64,000 nt of DNA from Lewinellaceae bacterium (GTDB lineage: Bacteria > Bacteroidota > Bacteroidia > Chitinophagales > Saprospiraceae), in the NCBI GenBank assembly GCA_020636095.1, contig JACJYN010000008.1, positions 124,001-188,000 of the forward strand, given 5' to 3'. How positions within the stretch are numbered: the stretch's first letter is position 1; each line of letters begins with the position of its first letter. The notes under the pieces were generated by a model. That model was not told the origin of the DNA and did not search any database. It saw only the letters and a program-made list of their open reading frames with translations. Below are positions 43,096 to 52,300 of this stretch, in pieces. A program made the position numbers and the translations under genes.

Positions 43096-43887
43096 ACACA
43101 TTGTAATTCCTGCACTTGTAACTGCGTATCCAGCCGTCCATGTCTCTCAGGTTTGACAACCAAGTGTTGCATCGGCGATAGTACACAGCCCATCCTTGGA
43201 TAATCCGGTTGGTTTCCGCTATTACCTGGGTGAATGAAAGCCCTCGGCTGCGTTTGGTTACTTCCCGGATCTTCATCTTTAGCCGTTTGATGCTGGCATC
43301 GGCGATCCTTATCTTGCCGTTCTGTTCCACGATGTGGCCCAGGAATTTGACTTGATCGCATCGCCTCACTCCGCTCTTCTCCCGGTTGACTTTCAGTTTG
43401 AGCTTCTCTTCGATAAAGCGGGTTAGCGACGCCATTACGCGCTCGGCTAACCGCTGGCTCTTAACTACTACCCGGTCTTCTACCGTAGGGATACCCAATA
43501 GGCGTTTACCTCCGTTTGGTTTGGGAATTTCTACTCCTCTTACCGCTTGGGAGTGGTATTCGCCTTTGAGTAGTTCCTCGCGTAGCCGCTTTATGTGCGC
43601 CATTAGCTGGCGCTCATATTCGTCCAGGCTTATCCCGTCTATGCCTGCCGCTCCTCGGTTGCCTTTCACTCCTGAAAGGATTTTGATAAGGCCCCATGTT
43701 CCGATATTTTGTCCACGATCCGCGTGGTCAAGGCTCGCTGTGCCTCCAGGCGGGAAAACAACTCTGCCCGCTTCGCGCTCCGGTTGGTTCCGCCTTCCGG
43801 TTTACTCAACGCCCCGCCTTGGCCTTCAAACAAGTTTCCTTGTTTATAGCCTCGTTGCGGTTTCGGCTCTTTGTCGTCTTTACTCAT
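43094..43887 (-). pseudogene. ltrA: Group II intron reverse transcriptase/maturase, core deleted
   Basis: The N-terminal piece (43666-43887) ends KISEHGALSKSFQE and then needs a shift to continue as VKGNRGAAGIDGISLDEYE. The frame then runs PNGGKRLLGIPTVEDRVVVK and jumps straight to SQRLAERVMASLTRFIEEKLKLKVNREKSGV. The fingers/palm region with the YADD catalytic motif is missing by an in-frame deletion of roughly 150 codons. The X/maturase part (FLGHIV, LSFTQVIAETNRIIQGWAVYYRR) is present but stops early at WIRSYKCRNYNV. Inactive. Confidence 0.85.
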
Positions 43888-44089
43888 TGGATGGCTGCTT
43901 CCTTGGTTAAAGAATTCAGGCCTTCCCTTGGCTCTCGCCTTGGTACTATGCCCTCTGCTGACTCCTGGTTGCCTGGATTTCTTCAGTACTCGCGCGTACC
44001 TCCGGCAATAGCCCGGTTAGGCAGATCTCCCGGGGCAAGGCACTACGCTTTCACCCGCTGCGGCTGAATTTACCCATCTCCTCTCCGGC

Positions 44090-45497
44090 TGTCGAATGCA
44101 ATAATGTCGTGTCAGGCGAATGTGCAAAAAAGTCGTGTCAGGGGTCCGGCCGGGCATGCTCGATGCAATCCAGGGCATCAACCCAGGAAATGAAGCCGTC
44201 GATGTCACCGGCTAAATCTTTGTATCCCAGCCCTTTGGGGAGCAGTTGGGCGACCATGCCCTGGTTTTGATCGCAGAATACGAGCTGCTTGGCCGCTAAA
44301 TCGAAGCGTATGGCAAGTTCTGTGCCTGGTTTGCTGTCTTTTAAAAAATATTGTTGGCTGCCCAGGGCTACGGTGCGGTTGTCTGTAACGGTTCGATACC
44401 AGGGTTTACATTGAGCTAAATAGGCGTAGATTTTTTCGACGTCGAAGAGCTGCTCTTCAGTTAAAGGGCTGTAATACTTGCCCGAGTGCTTTGCCGCGGG
44501 GTGGGCTTCTAACGGGGCTTGGCCCTTTAGGGTACGGCACGGGATATGGAGGTTAAGCCGTTTGCGCCTGGACTGGCAGGCGGCAAACAGGGCTGCGTGG
44601 CCTGGGTAGCTTTTGTTTTGGCAAACCTGCCTGTCCATGGTTTGGTGGCTGCGCTCGGCAGCGCCCTGCTTGTAGGGCTTGCCGCCTGGCGTATAGATGA
44701 TTTGGTTGCCCAAAGCAATTGACCATAGGCAGAACGGAGTGGGAAAGGGCGAGGCGTGGGTGTTGTCATAGAAAACGCTTTCATGGTCCAATTGCAGGCA
44801 ATTGTTCATGCCGAATTCCATCCAGGCCAGGCGCAGCACCCGCTGATAGTCCGCTGTCTTGGGGTGGCTGTGCGCTGAAGCCAGCTCTAAAGGGTAGGAT
44901 TGGACATAGGTTTTCGAAAAGGTGTCCTTGACGTTGACCACGCACACGGTTCCTATGCCAGCAGCTTGTTTGTTGCCCTCGGCATCCATCTGCCATACGT
45001 CGTGCGGGTGTTGGCCGATAACAAGCTGGGTGTCGGGCATAGGCCGGGGTTGGCGGTACGGGCGCACCCGCTTTTTGTCTTTTAGATAACGGTTGATGGA
45101 GCGCACGCTGGGAAGGCGCTGTCCCTGCAGGCTCAGGTCTAGCCCCAGCTCTACCCGCAGGGTGATGGCGCCCCAGCCCCCAACGCCAGGGCGCAGTTCG
45201 TCGATACGATTGTGCACCGCAGTAGGAAATGTCCCTGCTACGCCGCATCGCGGCCGTCCAAGACGGGGCGATAAGGGCCCCCTTTTTTGATGGCTTGGCC
45301 CCATTTTCGGGCTGTCCGTAAGGTAAGGCATAGCTGCTTCGCTATTTCTTTGTAAGCCGTCCCGCTCGCTAACAGCTCGCGGATGGCCTCTTTTTGGGCA
45401 AGGGTTGTCTTCGCCATAAGGCCTCGTTTTTCTCTTGCCCACTAAGATGACACGATTTTTTTGCACTTTTGCTAACACGACATTATTGCATTCGACA
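44090..45497 (-). mobile_element. IS481-like element inserted in the group II intron
   Basis: 1408 bp with perfect terminal inverted repeats of at least 22 bp beginning TGTCGAATGCAATAAT at both ends, and a 5-bp duplication CCGGC (44085-44089 and 45498-45502). The repeat TCGTGTCA recurs inside each end, as in elements whose transposase binds several sites per end. Its single gene is frameshifted. Confidence 0.88.
44138..45417 (-). pseudogene. IS481-like (integrase-core) transposase, frameshifted
   Basis: From ATG at 45417 the protein opens with a helix-turn-helix: TTLAQKEAIRELLASGTAYKE, then LRTARKWGQAIKKGGPYRP. The frame closes near GRDAA (about 45245), and the rest is in another frame to 44138. 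That part has HNRIDELRPGVGGWGAITLRVEL, DVWQMDAEGNK (first Asp), LQLDHESVFYDN (second Asp), and YKQGAAERSHQTM (Glu) of the rve DDE core, plus a long C-terminal domain. A single indel separates the parts; programmed shifting cannot be excluded. Confidence 0.8.
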
Positions 45498-45762
45498 CCG
45501 GCTGACTGTTGGGATTAGGCGATTTAGGGTACGCTTCCCCGAGTCGACAGGCCTACTATTCAGTTTCTGTTCGTCCACACCTGGGCTTTGCCACCGCCTT
45601 CCTTCAGATTCCCGGTCGCCCGAGACACCCTTGGCTTTGGCTATGGGGTACCCGTCAGCTGGCCCCCTTGGGACTTGTCCGATACCTTCGTATCTTTCGC
45701 ACCCGGTAGTGTAGTGCCATGCCCGGCACACCCAACATTTTGGCCCCTCCGGGGCTGAAAAA

Positions 45763-45836
45763 TAGCTCCAGAGGAGCATAATGTTGTTAGCATTACCCCA
45801 AGACACCCAAATATTAGCTCCAGAGGAGCGTAATGT
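45763..45836. repeat. Two copies of a 22-bp palindrome-centred repeat
   Basis: TAGCTCCAGAGGAGCATAATGT at 45763-45784 and a copy with one change (GTAATGT) at 45815-45836. Each contains the hairpin GCTCC-AGA-GGAGC. It precedes the DUF91-type gene. Small REP-like elements of this type are scattered in Bacteroidota genomes. Confidence 0.75.
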
Positions 45837-45875
45837 GTTTGAATATCTTTAAACTGAAGTAGTAATAGTATAATC

Positions 45876-46814
45876 ATGCCACTCTTTCAAATCGACAAAA
45901 ACAAAGCCAGCCTGGTCAAAGCCAGCCAGTTTCCCAAAGAAAAGGAGCTACAGCAACTCATCGAACGGAACCTGGAGGCCATTTTCAACTGCCGGTTCGT
46001 AGCCACGGAGTTTTCCACGGGGGCCATTCACGGCGGGCGTATCGACACCCTGGCGCTATCAGAAGACAACAACCCCGTCATCATTGAGTATAAGATCAAG
46101 CCTTCTTCCGACCTCATCAACCAAAGCCTGTTTTACCTTTCCTGGATGAAAGACCATCAGGGAGATTTCCAGGTGGCTGTCGGCCAGCAATTGGGAAATA
46201 ACATCGAAGTGGACTGGAGTGGTATCCGGGTGATCTGCATCGCTCCGGAGTACAAGAAATACGATCTCCACGCCGTGAGAATGATGGGGGCAAATATCGA
46301 ATTGTGGCAATACAAGATCTACGAAAACGGAAGCCTGTTCCTGGAAGAGGTATTCCAGAAGAGTTCGGCTATGATGGAGCTGGGCCATGTGGAATCGGGT
46401 AAGGGAGGAGCTGGTTTGACCACAGGGCAGAAAGCAGCGGAAACCCGCCGGACTGCTTCGTATGAATTTGATGATCATCTGGAGGGGAAAAGCCAGAATA
46501 TCAGAGAGATTGTCACGGAACTCCGGGAGTACATCCTCAGCCTTGACGAGTCTATTGAGGAGGCCCCCAAGAAGTTTTACGTCGCCTATCGCACCAGCCA
46601 GAACTTTGTGTGCCTGGAGATCCAGAAAAGTAAGGTTTTGCTGTTCCTTAAGATCAAAGCGGAAGAATTCGATAGCTTACCTCCCAATTCCCGGGATGTG
46701 AGTAACATTGGCCACTTTGCGACCGGAGATTTTGAATACACAATAAAAGCGTTGGATGATATCGAACTGGCAAGGGAATTGATCCAGCGGTCTTTTGCGA
46801 ATATTGGGGAGTAA
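45876..46814 (+). CDS. DUF91/NucS-like nuclease with DUF5655 domain
   Basis: A 312-residue protein. The N-terminal part is a PD-(D/E)XK fold of the DUF91/NucS type: QLIERNLEAIF; GRIDTLALSEDNNPVIIEYK with Asp and the E-x-K pair. The C-terminal part matches DUF5655 (APKKFYVAYRTSQNFVCLEIQKSKVLLFLKI), a domain often attached to such nucleases. A Ser/Gly/Lys-rich linker separates the two. It probably cleaves or binds DNA. It forms an operon with the next gene (11 bp gap). Confidence 0.75.
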   Translation: MPLFQIDKNKASLVKASQFPKEKELQQLIERNLEAIFNCRFVATEFSTGAIHGGRIDTLALSEDNNPVIIEYKIKPSSDLINQSLFYLSWMKDHQGDFQVAVGQQLGNNIEVDWSGIRVICIAPEYKKYDLHAVRMMGANIELWQYKIYENGSLFLEEVFQKSSAMMELGHVESGKGGAGLTTGQKAAETRRTASYEFDDHLEGKSQNIREIVTELREYILSLDESIEEAPKKFYVAYRTSQNFVCLEIQKSKVLLFLKIKAEEFDSLPPNSRDVSNIGHFATGDFEYTIKALDDIELARELIQRSFANIGE

Positions 46815-46825
46815 ATAAAATTGCC

Positions 46826-47371
46826 ATGGAACCTTGCTTTCAGACATTTTCGCTCCAATGTCAGCCACAAGAACTGGTTGGGCTTTCCAGCCGCTATGCT
46901 TATCAAAATGGAACAGATGACAGGATACTCGAGGAGATCCGCCCACGGGTTGAGCAGCTTGGATATATTCCCTATGATGATTTTTTTTTGATCTGCGAAT
47001 GGAAAACCCAGCGGTCTAAATCGAGGGTTCGAAAGAACAGCCCAGAAATGGTAGAGGAAGCTTCAGCTTTTGCTCTTACAGCAAAAGAGGAAAAACTCAG
47101 AGTCGAGACATTTACCTTGCTGGAGGGGGTAGGCTATCCAACTGCTTCCGTTTTCCTTCATTTTCTCCATCCAGAGCCCTATCCGATTTTAGATTTCAGG
47201 GCATTGGAAACACTGGGTATCAAAGAACCAAAGGCATACCGTTTTAGCTTTTGGTGGGAATATGTGCAATTCACCCGAGGTCTGGCTCAGCGGCTGAATA
47301 TTGATATGCGGACTCTGGATCGTGGGCTGTGGCAATGGTCTTTGGAGAATCCTGTTTCCAAGGCTTTATAA
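46826..47371 (+). CDS. Hypothetical protein, HhH-glycosylase-like C-terminal half
   Basis: 181 residues. The C-terminal half, LLEGVGYPTASVFLHFLHPEPYPILDFRALETLG followed by WWEYVQFTRGLAQRL and LWQWSLEN, follows the helix-hairpin-helix DNA glycosylase pattern (hairpin G-V-G-x-x-x-A, catalytic-type Asp in PILDFR). The N-terminal segment YDDFFLICEWKTQRSKSRVRKN would replace the usual first helices. It is an uncharacterised family. Pairing with a PD-(D/E)XK gene suggests base recognition plus cleavage, an inference only. Confidence 0.55.
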   Translation: MEPCFQTFSLQCQPQELVGLSSRYAYQNGTDDRILEEIRPRVEQLGYIPYDDFFLICEWKTQRSKSRVRKNSPEMVEEASAFALTAKEEKLRVETFTLLEGVGYPTASVFLHFLHPEPYPILDFRALETLGIKEPKAYRFSFWWEYVQFTRGLAQRLNIDMRTLDRGLWQWSLENPVSKAL

Positions 47372-47467
47372 AGGTGGATGGAGACCGGCTTGTTTGTCTT
47401 TGGTTTTTTGAATGGCTAGAAACCATTCTCCCCCACTTTATCGTTATCTCTGCATAAGACGAATGAA

Positions 47468-47644
47468 ATGCTAAACAAAGAAAAAGTACTCGAAACCATC
47501 CAGTCTCTTCCTGAGGAATTCTCCCTGGATGAGTTGGTCGGTCGGCTGATTCTGTTGGAAAAGATCAACACGGGCCTGCAGGAAGTGGAAGAAGGTAAGG
47601 TCGTGAATCAGGAAGAGGCTAAGGAAAGAATGAAGAAATGGTAA
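47468..47644 (+). CDS. Small antitoxin-like protein without adjacent toxin
   Basis: 58 residues starting MLNKEKVLETIQSLPEEFSLDELVGRLILLEKIN and ending EEAKERMKKW. The same layout is common in Bacteroidota antitoxins paired with RelE/ParE toxins: a short helical N-terminal dimerisation part and a Lys/Glu tail that wraps the toxin. No toxin ORF follows here; the next 100 bp are noncoding. Confidence 0.6.
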   Translation: MLNKEKVLETIQSLPEEFSLDELVGRLILLEKINTGLQEVEEGKVVNQEEAKERMKKW

Positions 47645-47772
47645 AAGTGACTTCATTGCACTTCATGTAGTTCAATGAGAGGTGAGAGGTGAGAGAGATA
47701 GCATCCCACAAACGATTCTCCAAATAAAACCGTTAACTTTATGTGCCGAATCAATTGATAAACCTGATTGAT

Positions 47773-47988
47773 ATGAGTATTCAAGCTATAAAAGAGGAAG
47801 TCAGCAAACTAAGCCGGGAAGAACAGGCGGAGCTGATCCACTTCATGGTAGAGCTCCTGGCGAAAGACGATTTCCAGCTATCGGAAGTCTGGAAGGAAGA
47901 GCTGGACCGTAGGGAGCAAGCCCTAGACAAAGGAGAGTCAATTGGCAAGCCTGCCAGAGAGGTTATTTCAAAGTATAAGGCGCACTGA
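47773..47988 (+). CDS. Addiction module antitoxin (RelB/ParD-like)
   Basis: 71 residues from ATG at 47773 (MSIQAIKEEVSKLSREEQAELIHFMVELL), matching the 'putative addiction module component' family: two N-terminal helices, then WKEELDRREQALDKGES and a short tail. The frame is open from 47743 but the family begins at 47773. It overlaps the toxin by one base (TGATG), ensuring coupled translation. Confidence 0.8.
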   Translation: MSIQAIKEEVSKLSREEQAELIHFMVELLAKDDFQLSEVWKEELDRREQALDKGESIGKPAREVISKYKAH

Positions 47989-48287
47989 TGCCAGGGTATC
48001 ATGTCATTATCCAGCCCGAAGCGGAGCAAGACCTGGATGAGGCTTACCAATACCTGGAAGGCCAAAGAACCGGGTTAGGCTTCGAATTACTGGCGGATCT
48101 CACCGAAATTGTCGAACTCCTGGAAGACAACCCATTTCTGTTCCCTCCCATTTATGGCGAAAAAAGAAGAGCTGTAATCCAGCGGTTCAAATACAACCTG
48201 ATCTTCAAGGTCGTTGAAGAAAATGTGTTCATTCTGGCTATCATGCATGGTAGCCGGGATACTCAAAGATGGAAAGGCAGGAAGTGA
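47988..48287 (+). CDS. RelE/ParE-family toxin
   Basis: 99 residues, mRNA interferase or gyrase-inhibitor type fold: YHVIIQPEAEQDLDEAYQYLE, then GLGFELLADLTEIVELLEDNPFLFPP and RRAVIQRFKYNLIFKVVEENVFILAIMHGSRD, ending with basic RWKGRK. The IQRFKY-IIF and HGSRDP-like ending are typical of ParE. Paired with the antitoxin just upstream. Confidence 0.85.
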   Translation: MPGYHVIIQPEAEQDLDEAYQYLEGQRTGLGFELLADLTEIVELLEDNPFLFPPIYGEKRRAVIQRFKYNLIFKVVEENVFILAIMHGSRDTQRWKGRK

Positions 48288-48390
48288 AAAATGAGGTTTT
48301 AGAGAGTATTTTTTCTGACCTTTTTCTAAAATTTCAAATAAAAACACACAAAAATCTGAATAACAGCCACTTAAAAGCAGCTATTCCGAG

Positions 48391-48407
48391 CCTGCCGGGA
48401 TCACCAA
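48391..48407. repeat. 17-bp copy of the tRNA-Arg 3' end, probable att site
   Basis: CCTGCCGGGATCACCAA is identical to the last 16 bases of tRNA-Arg plus one (6263-6279). No rest of a tRNA surrounds it, so it is probably the distal attachment site of the island. Confidence 0.75.
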
Positions 48408-48571
48408 CCCAACTTTTATAAAACGCCTTGTTTCATTGCACTAGGCCGGAAACCTACCCCTGTTTAGGAATAGTTGATTCCCAGAGTGTTAAGTTGTCTC
48501 CAATGATCCTTGAACATACTCTTAACGGGCGCAGGCGTCAAATTTTGGTTGATGTTGTCGGAAAGATTTAA

Positions 48572-48814
48572 CTACAGGCTCCCCAAGATGTCTTTGGCTT
48601 TCTCCCTGATCTGGAAATAATGGATCGTCCGGCCAGTTTCAGAATCCACTTTCCCCAGTTCCATCCTTTCTTTTTCTTCATACAACAAGCCCCTCCCCGC
48701 GTCCTTTCCCCCCAAAAGGGAAGCAAATCGGGTAGCTATTTGCGCCAGGATTTCCGGGTCTTCGGTTTCCTCCACCATCTGGTGCAGGTTATTCTTTAAA
48801 TTCACTACGCTCAT
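48572..48814 (-). CDS. Small antitoxin-like protein, orphan
   Basis: 80 residues: MSVVNLKNNLHQMVEETEDPEILAQIATRFASLLG, a Gly/Asp/Lys stretch, then GRTIHYFQIREKAKDILGSL. The opening resembles Bacteroidota addiction-module antitoxins (NLKNNLHQMVEETEDPE). No toxin gene is adjacent on either side. Confidence 0.5.
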   Translation of the reverse strand: MSVVNLKNNLHQMVEETEDPEILAQIATRFASLLGGKDAGRGLLYEEKERMELGKVDSETGRTIHYFQIREKAKDILGSL

Positions 48815-48963
48815 TGGCTATTAGTTTATAAATATAAAAATATATAGTTCTACTCCATTTGTCCTTCTTTTGTTTCAATGTTTTTTTGGAAAAACATACG
48901 TTCTTTTAATTCAATGAACAGGAAGTGCGGGTGGAAGCTTTTGACACCATAAAAATCATTAAC

Positions 48964-49168
48964 TTATAAATAGTTATCCGAATCCTGCCCTAGCCAAGCC
49001 AAGTCCTCTTCCCGGCACACGGCCTTCACATAAGCTACCCCATCCGAGTTGGTATAATAGGCATCCGTAAAACCACTATTCGACAGGCTGCCGGCATAGT
49101 ATTGATGAAGAAAAGGGATACGGTGAAAATGGCAAACTGATGCGGGAAATCTCCTTTCCAGGAGAACC
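48964..49168 (-). pseudogene. C-terminal remnant of an unknown gene
   Basis: The minus strand reads PGKEISRISLPFSPYPF and, after a one-base shift, LHQYYAGSLSNSGF, then TDAYYTNSDGVAYVKAVC, to a TAA at 48964. It looks coding but lacks a start and needs the shift. Family not recognised. Nothing else is seen in 48815-49386 apart from AT-rich spacer. Confidence 0.35.
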
Positions 49169-49386
49169 TACCCTCCACTTTTTTTATTTTATCCCTTGGG
49201 CTTGTGAAGTATGAACTGATCCCAAAAAACAACTAAAAAGACGATGGACTGTAAAATTTTCATCAGCCAATCTCTTCTTCCCTTCATTCCCCTTATCCCC
49301 TTATCCATTCGCCTCCAGCCACCATTGGCGCGGCTTCCGGAAATGCATCCGCCGGGAATTAGTATATTGAGAAAAACTTTTACCCG

Positions 49387-52300
49387 ATGTACCATTGGAG
49401 GCATGGGTTGGCATGGCGGACCTTCTCGTTCTATCTGTGTGCTGTTTATGGGGCAGGGCTGCACGCCCAGTACGCGGGCACGTATTTATACACGACCGGC
49501 CAGGGCCTGCCGTTTAACGAAACTGCCGCTGTGTATGCCGATGAGTCCGGGACGTTGTGGGTTAGCACCAACAGCGACGGCATCTACCGCTTCGATGGAG
49601 TAGATTTCACTCGAATCCCTGTTCCCGCCAAATCGGCAGGAAGGATCACGCCCGACGGACAGGGGGGCGTTTGGTTTTCCGACGCCAATACGGGCGCCTA
49701 TCACCATTACAGCCGGGACGGAGAGGCGCGCAGCTTTCCAACCGCCAGGGGCCTTCCGTCCGACAGCTTATTCTATTCCGCCCACGCTCCGGATGGGAAC
49801 CGGCTTTTGCACCTGAGAAATAAGGAATTCTGGGTGTACAATGAAAATTCCATCTATCGGTACAACCCTGCCAGGAGCGGCTTCGAGCGTCTGGATTCTT
49901 TACCGCTTCCTGCTGCTCCGGGCACGTATTACTTGCAACCGGACCCCTGGAATGATAACCATTTGCTGTTCCACCGGGATAGAAATGGGGATGTTGGTTA
50001 TTATTTACGGAAAGGGGCCGGCTGGGCTCTGCTGCCCCTTCCCGAAAAACCCGCCCCCGGTGTTGGGGTACATTGTCAAAAATTCCTCAAAGACAATGTC
50101 GGCGCCTTTATCCAGGGGGCCGGCGCCTTCCGGTTTGACGGCCAAAGCTGGCGGCCTCTGCCCGGCCACCTGAACGAGCAGTTGAAAAAAAATGTAGAGA
50201 TGGAAAAATATACGCCGCTACCTGACGGCGGATTCCTTCTACTACTACGTGATCAGGACATCCACTATTTGTATCGCCTGCGGCCGGATTTGTCGCTGGC
50301 GCAGGCTGTCGTTTTCCGGTTCAGGGAGGCCGTCCTCGGCGCCTGCCCCGACGAAGCCGGCACCTACTGGATTGCTTCGCACAGCGGGCTGCTCCGCGTC
50401 TTCCCGGCATTTACCAACCTGTTTTCCGAAGACAACCCCGTCATGCTGCCGGCTATCCACACGGTAGTGGAAGATAAGGCCGGCAATATCTGGTTTGGAA
50501 GCTACGCCCGGTCGGTCGGATACTACGATGGAGAGTCCGTTCATCCCGAACCGGAATATTTGTCCGCTTATACGGGTATTCTCCCAGGAAGCTATTGCGG
50601 CAAGGACGGCAACCTCCTCTTCCTGCCTTCCACCCGGCCGGGCTTTATGGGGCTCATTGCTGTAAACCCGGAAGAAAAGAAGGTGAACATGGCCTTGCCG
50701 CTTACCTACGGCTATATCCTGCGGGAGAACAACAATGGCCAGCTGATCTTCGGCACCACCCGCAAGGGGTTGTTCATTCAACGGGATGCAGGATGCGGCT
50801 ACGTCGATTCCTGTTGGATCAAGATCGGCCCCGAAAAAGGCTTCGGAATCCAAAATATCACCGGCGTTGTTCAGGATCAGCACGGGCAATACTGGATGGG
50901 ACACTATACCTACGGCCTGGCCGTTTACCTTCCCGAACAGGATACCGTCCTGAATTGGCTGACAAAAACCGGGCAGACGAAATACGGCGGCTGGAGTTTC
51001 GAGGCCGACCAGCGCGGCAACCTTTGGATGGGAACTTCTGACGGGCTGTTCTTCCTGGAACCACCGCGCCAGCCGAAGCCGGATTTCGATATTGACAGCC
51101 ACCTAATCTCTGTTGTCCGAGGAGTCACCAATGAGCGTGCCGTCCACAGCGTTAAGCTGTTCCGAGACAGCCTGCTCGTCCTTTTGACCCACGAAGGGAT
51201 GGGTATTCTCAACATTCCAAGCTGGTACCGGAATCCGTCGGCGCCTATCCTCCATTATTTCACTCCCAAAGAAGGCTACAGCGGAGGCTTCGGAGAACAG
51301 AACGCCATACTAATCGACAGCAAGAAAAGAATATGGTGGGCTAACGACAAGGGGGTTACGTGCTTCGACCCGAACCTATACGTGAAAGACAAAACCTGGC
51401 CAACGGTTCGCATCACCCGGCTCTCTTCTTACGGTGACGAACTGCTGGCTGATAGCAACCGGGCAAAAAAACTACAAGCCAAACACACCAATATTCGAAT
51501 CGGGTTTTCGGCCGCCAGCAGCCCACTTCTATATGACAACATCGTGTACCGCTATCAACTTAACGATGACACGCTTATACAGACTGCTGAAAAGGAAGCG
51601 GCCTTTCAAAACCTCGCCCCAGGCTCATACAGCTTCAAGGTGTTCGCCCTTAAGCACGGCATGATCTCGGAGCCGGCGGTGATCGATTTTCGGATTCCGC
51701 AAGTCTGGTATAAAGATGGGCGCGCTTATATTGGGCTGCTACTGCTGCTGGCCGCTCTGGCTTATTGGTGGTACCGCAACCGCCTGCGCCAGGACTTATA
51801 CCGCCGCCGGCTGATGTCGGCCCGGGTGCAGGCTATCGTCAACCAGCTCAACCCACATTTTATTAATAATTCGCTCAATTGGCTGCAAATCCGCGCTGAC
51901 GACCAGCACGACTCCGAAGCGGTGTCTGTCATCGGCCGCCTGGCGGAAAATATCCGGATCATCTTCCAGAACAGCCGCCATAAACGTTCTTTTCATTCTC
52001 TGGAAGAGGAACTCAAAATCGTCTGGAACTATTGCTACATCCAAAAAATACGCTTCGAGGATAAGCTCAACTACTACCTGCCCGAACCGGACCAGGCCGA
52101 TAGGCTGGGAGAAGCTATCGATGTGCCGTTGATGATTCTGCAAATTCACGTCGAGAATGCTATCGAGCACGGCGTGAATAACAAGCGTGGCGGCGGGTAC
52201 GTAAGGGTGTCCGCCGAAACAGAAGGAGAACACGTCATCCTGAAAGTGGAAGACGATGGTGTTGGCCGTAAAGAAGCAATGCGTATCGGCTCGGTCGGCA

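Larger units (their letters stand above)
43094..45702 (-). mobile_element. Group II intron remnant, interrupted by an IS481-like element
   Basis: On the minus strand the 5' end reads GTGCGAAAGATACGAAGG at 45702, a group II intron start. Domain I-IV-like sequence continues to 45498, is cut by the IS, and resumes at 44089 (including CAGGAGTCAGCAGAGG, typical of the stretch before the intron ORF). The reverse transcriptase remnant follows. No domain V/VI is found below 43094, so the 3' part is lost and splicing is impossible. Confidence 0.65.

Noticed and set aside
42834..43106. Small lipoprotein gene on the plus strand (LIALAFAICSC segment)
   Set aside because: No credible start codon and the frame runs through a terminator-like hairpin.
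43696..44067. Plus-strand ORFs of 123 and 174 codons over the group II intron
   Set aside because: Antisense to the reverse transcriptase remnant and intron RNA.
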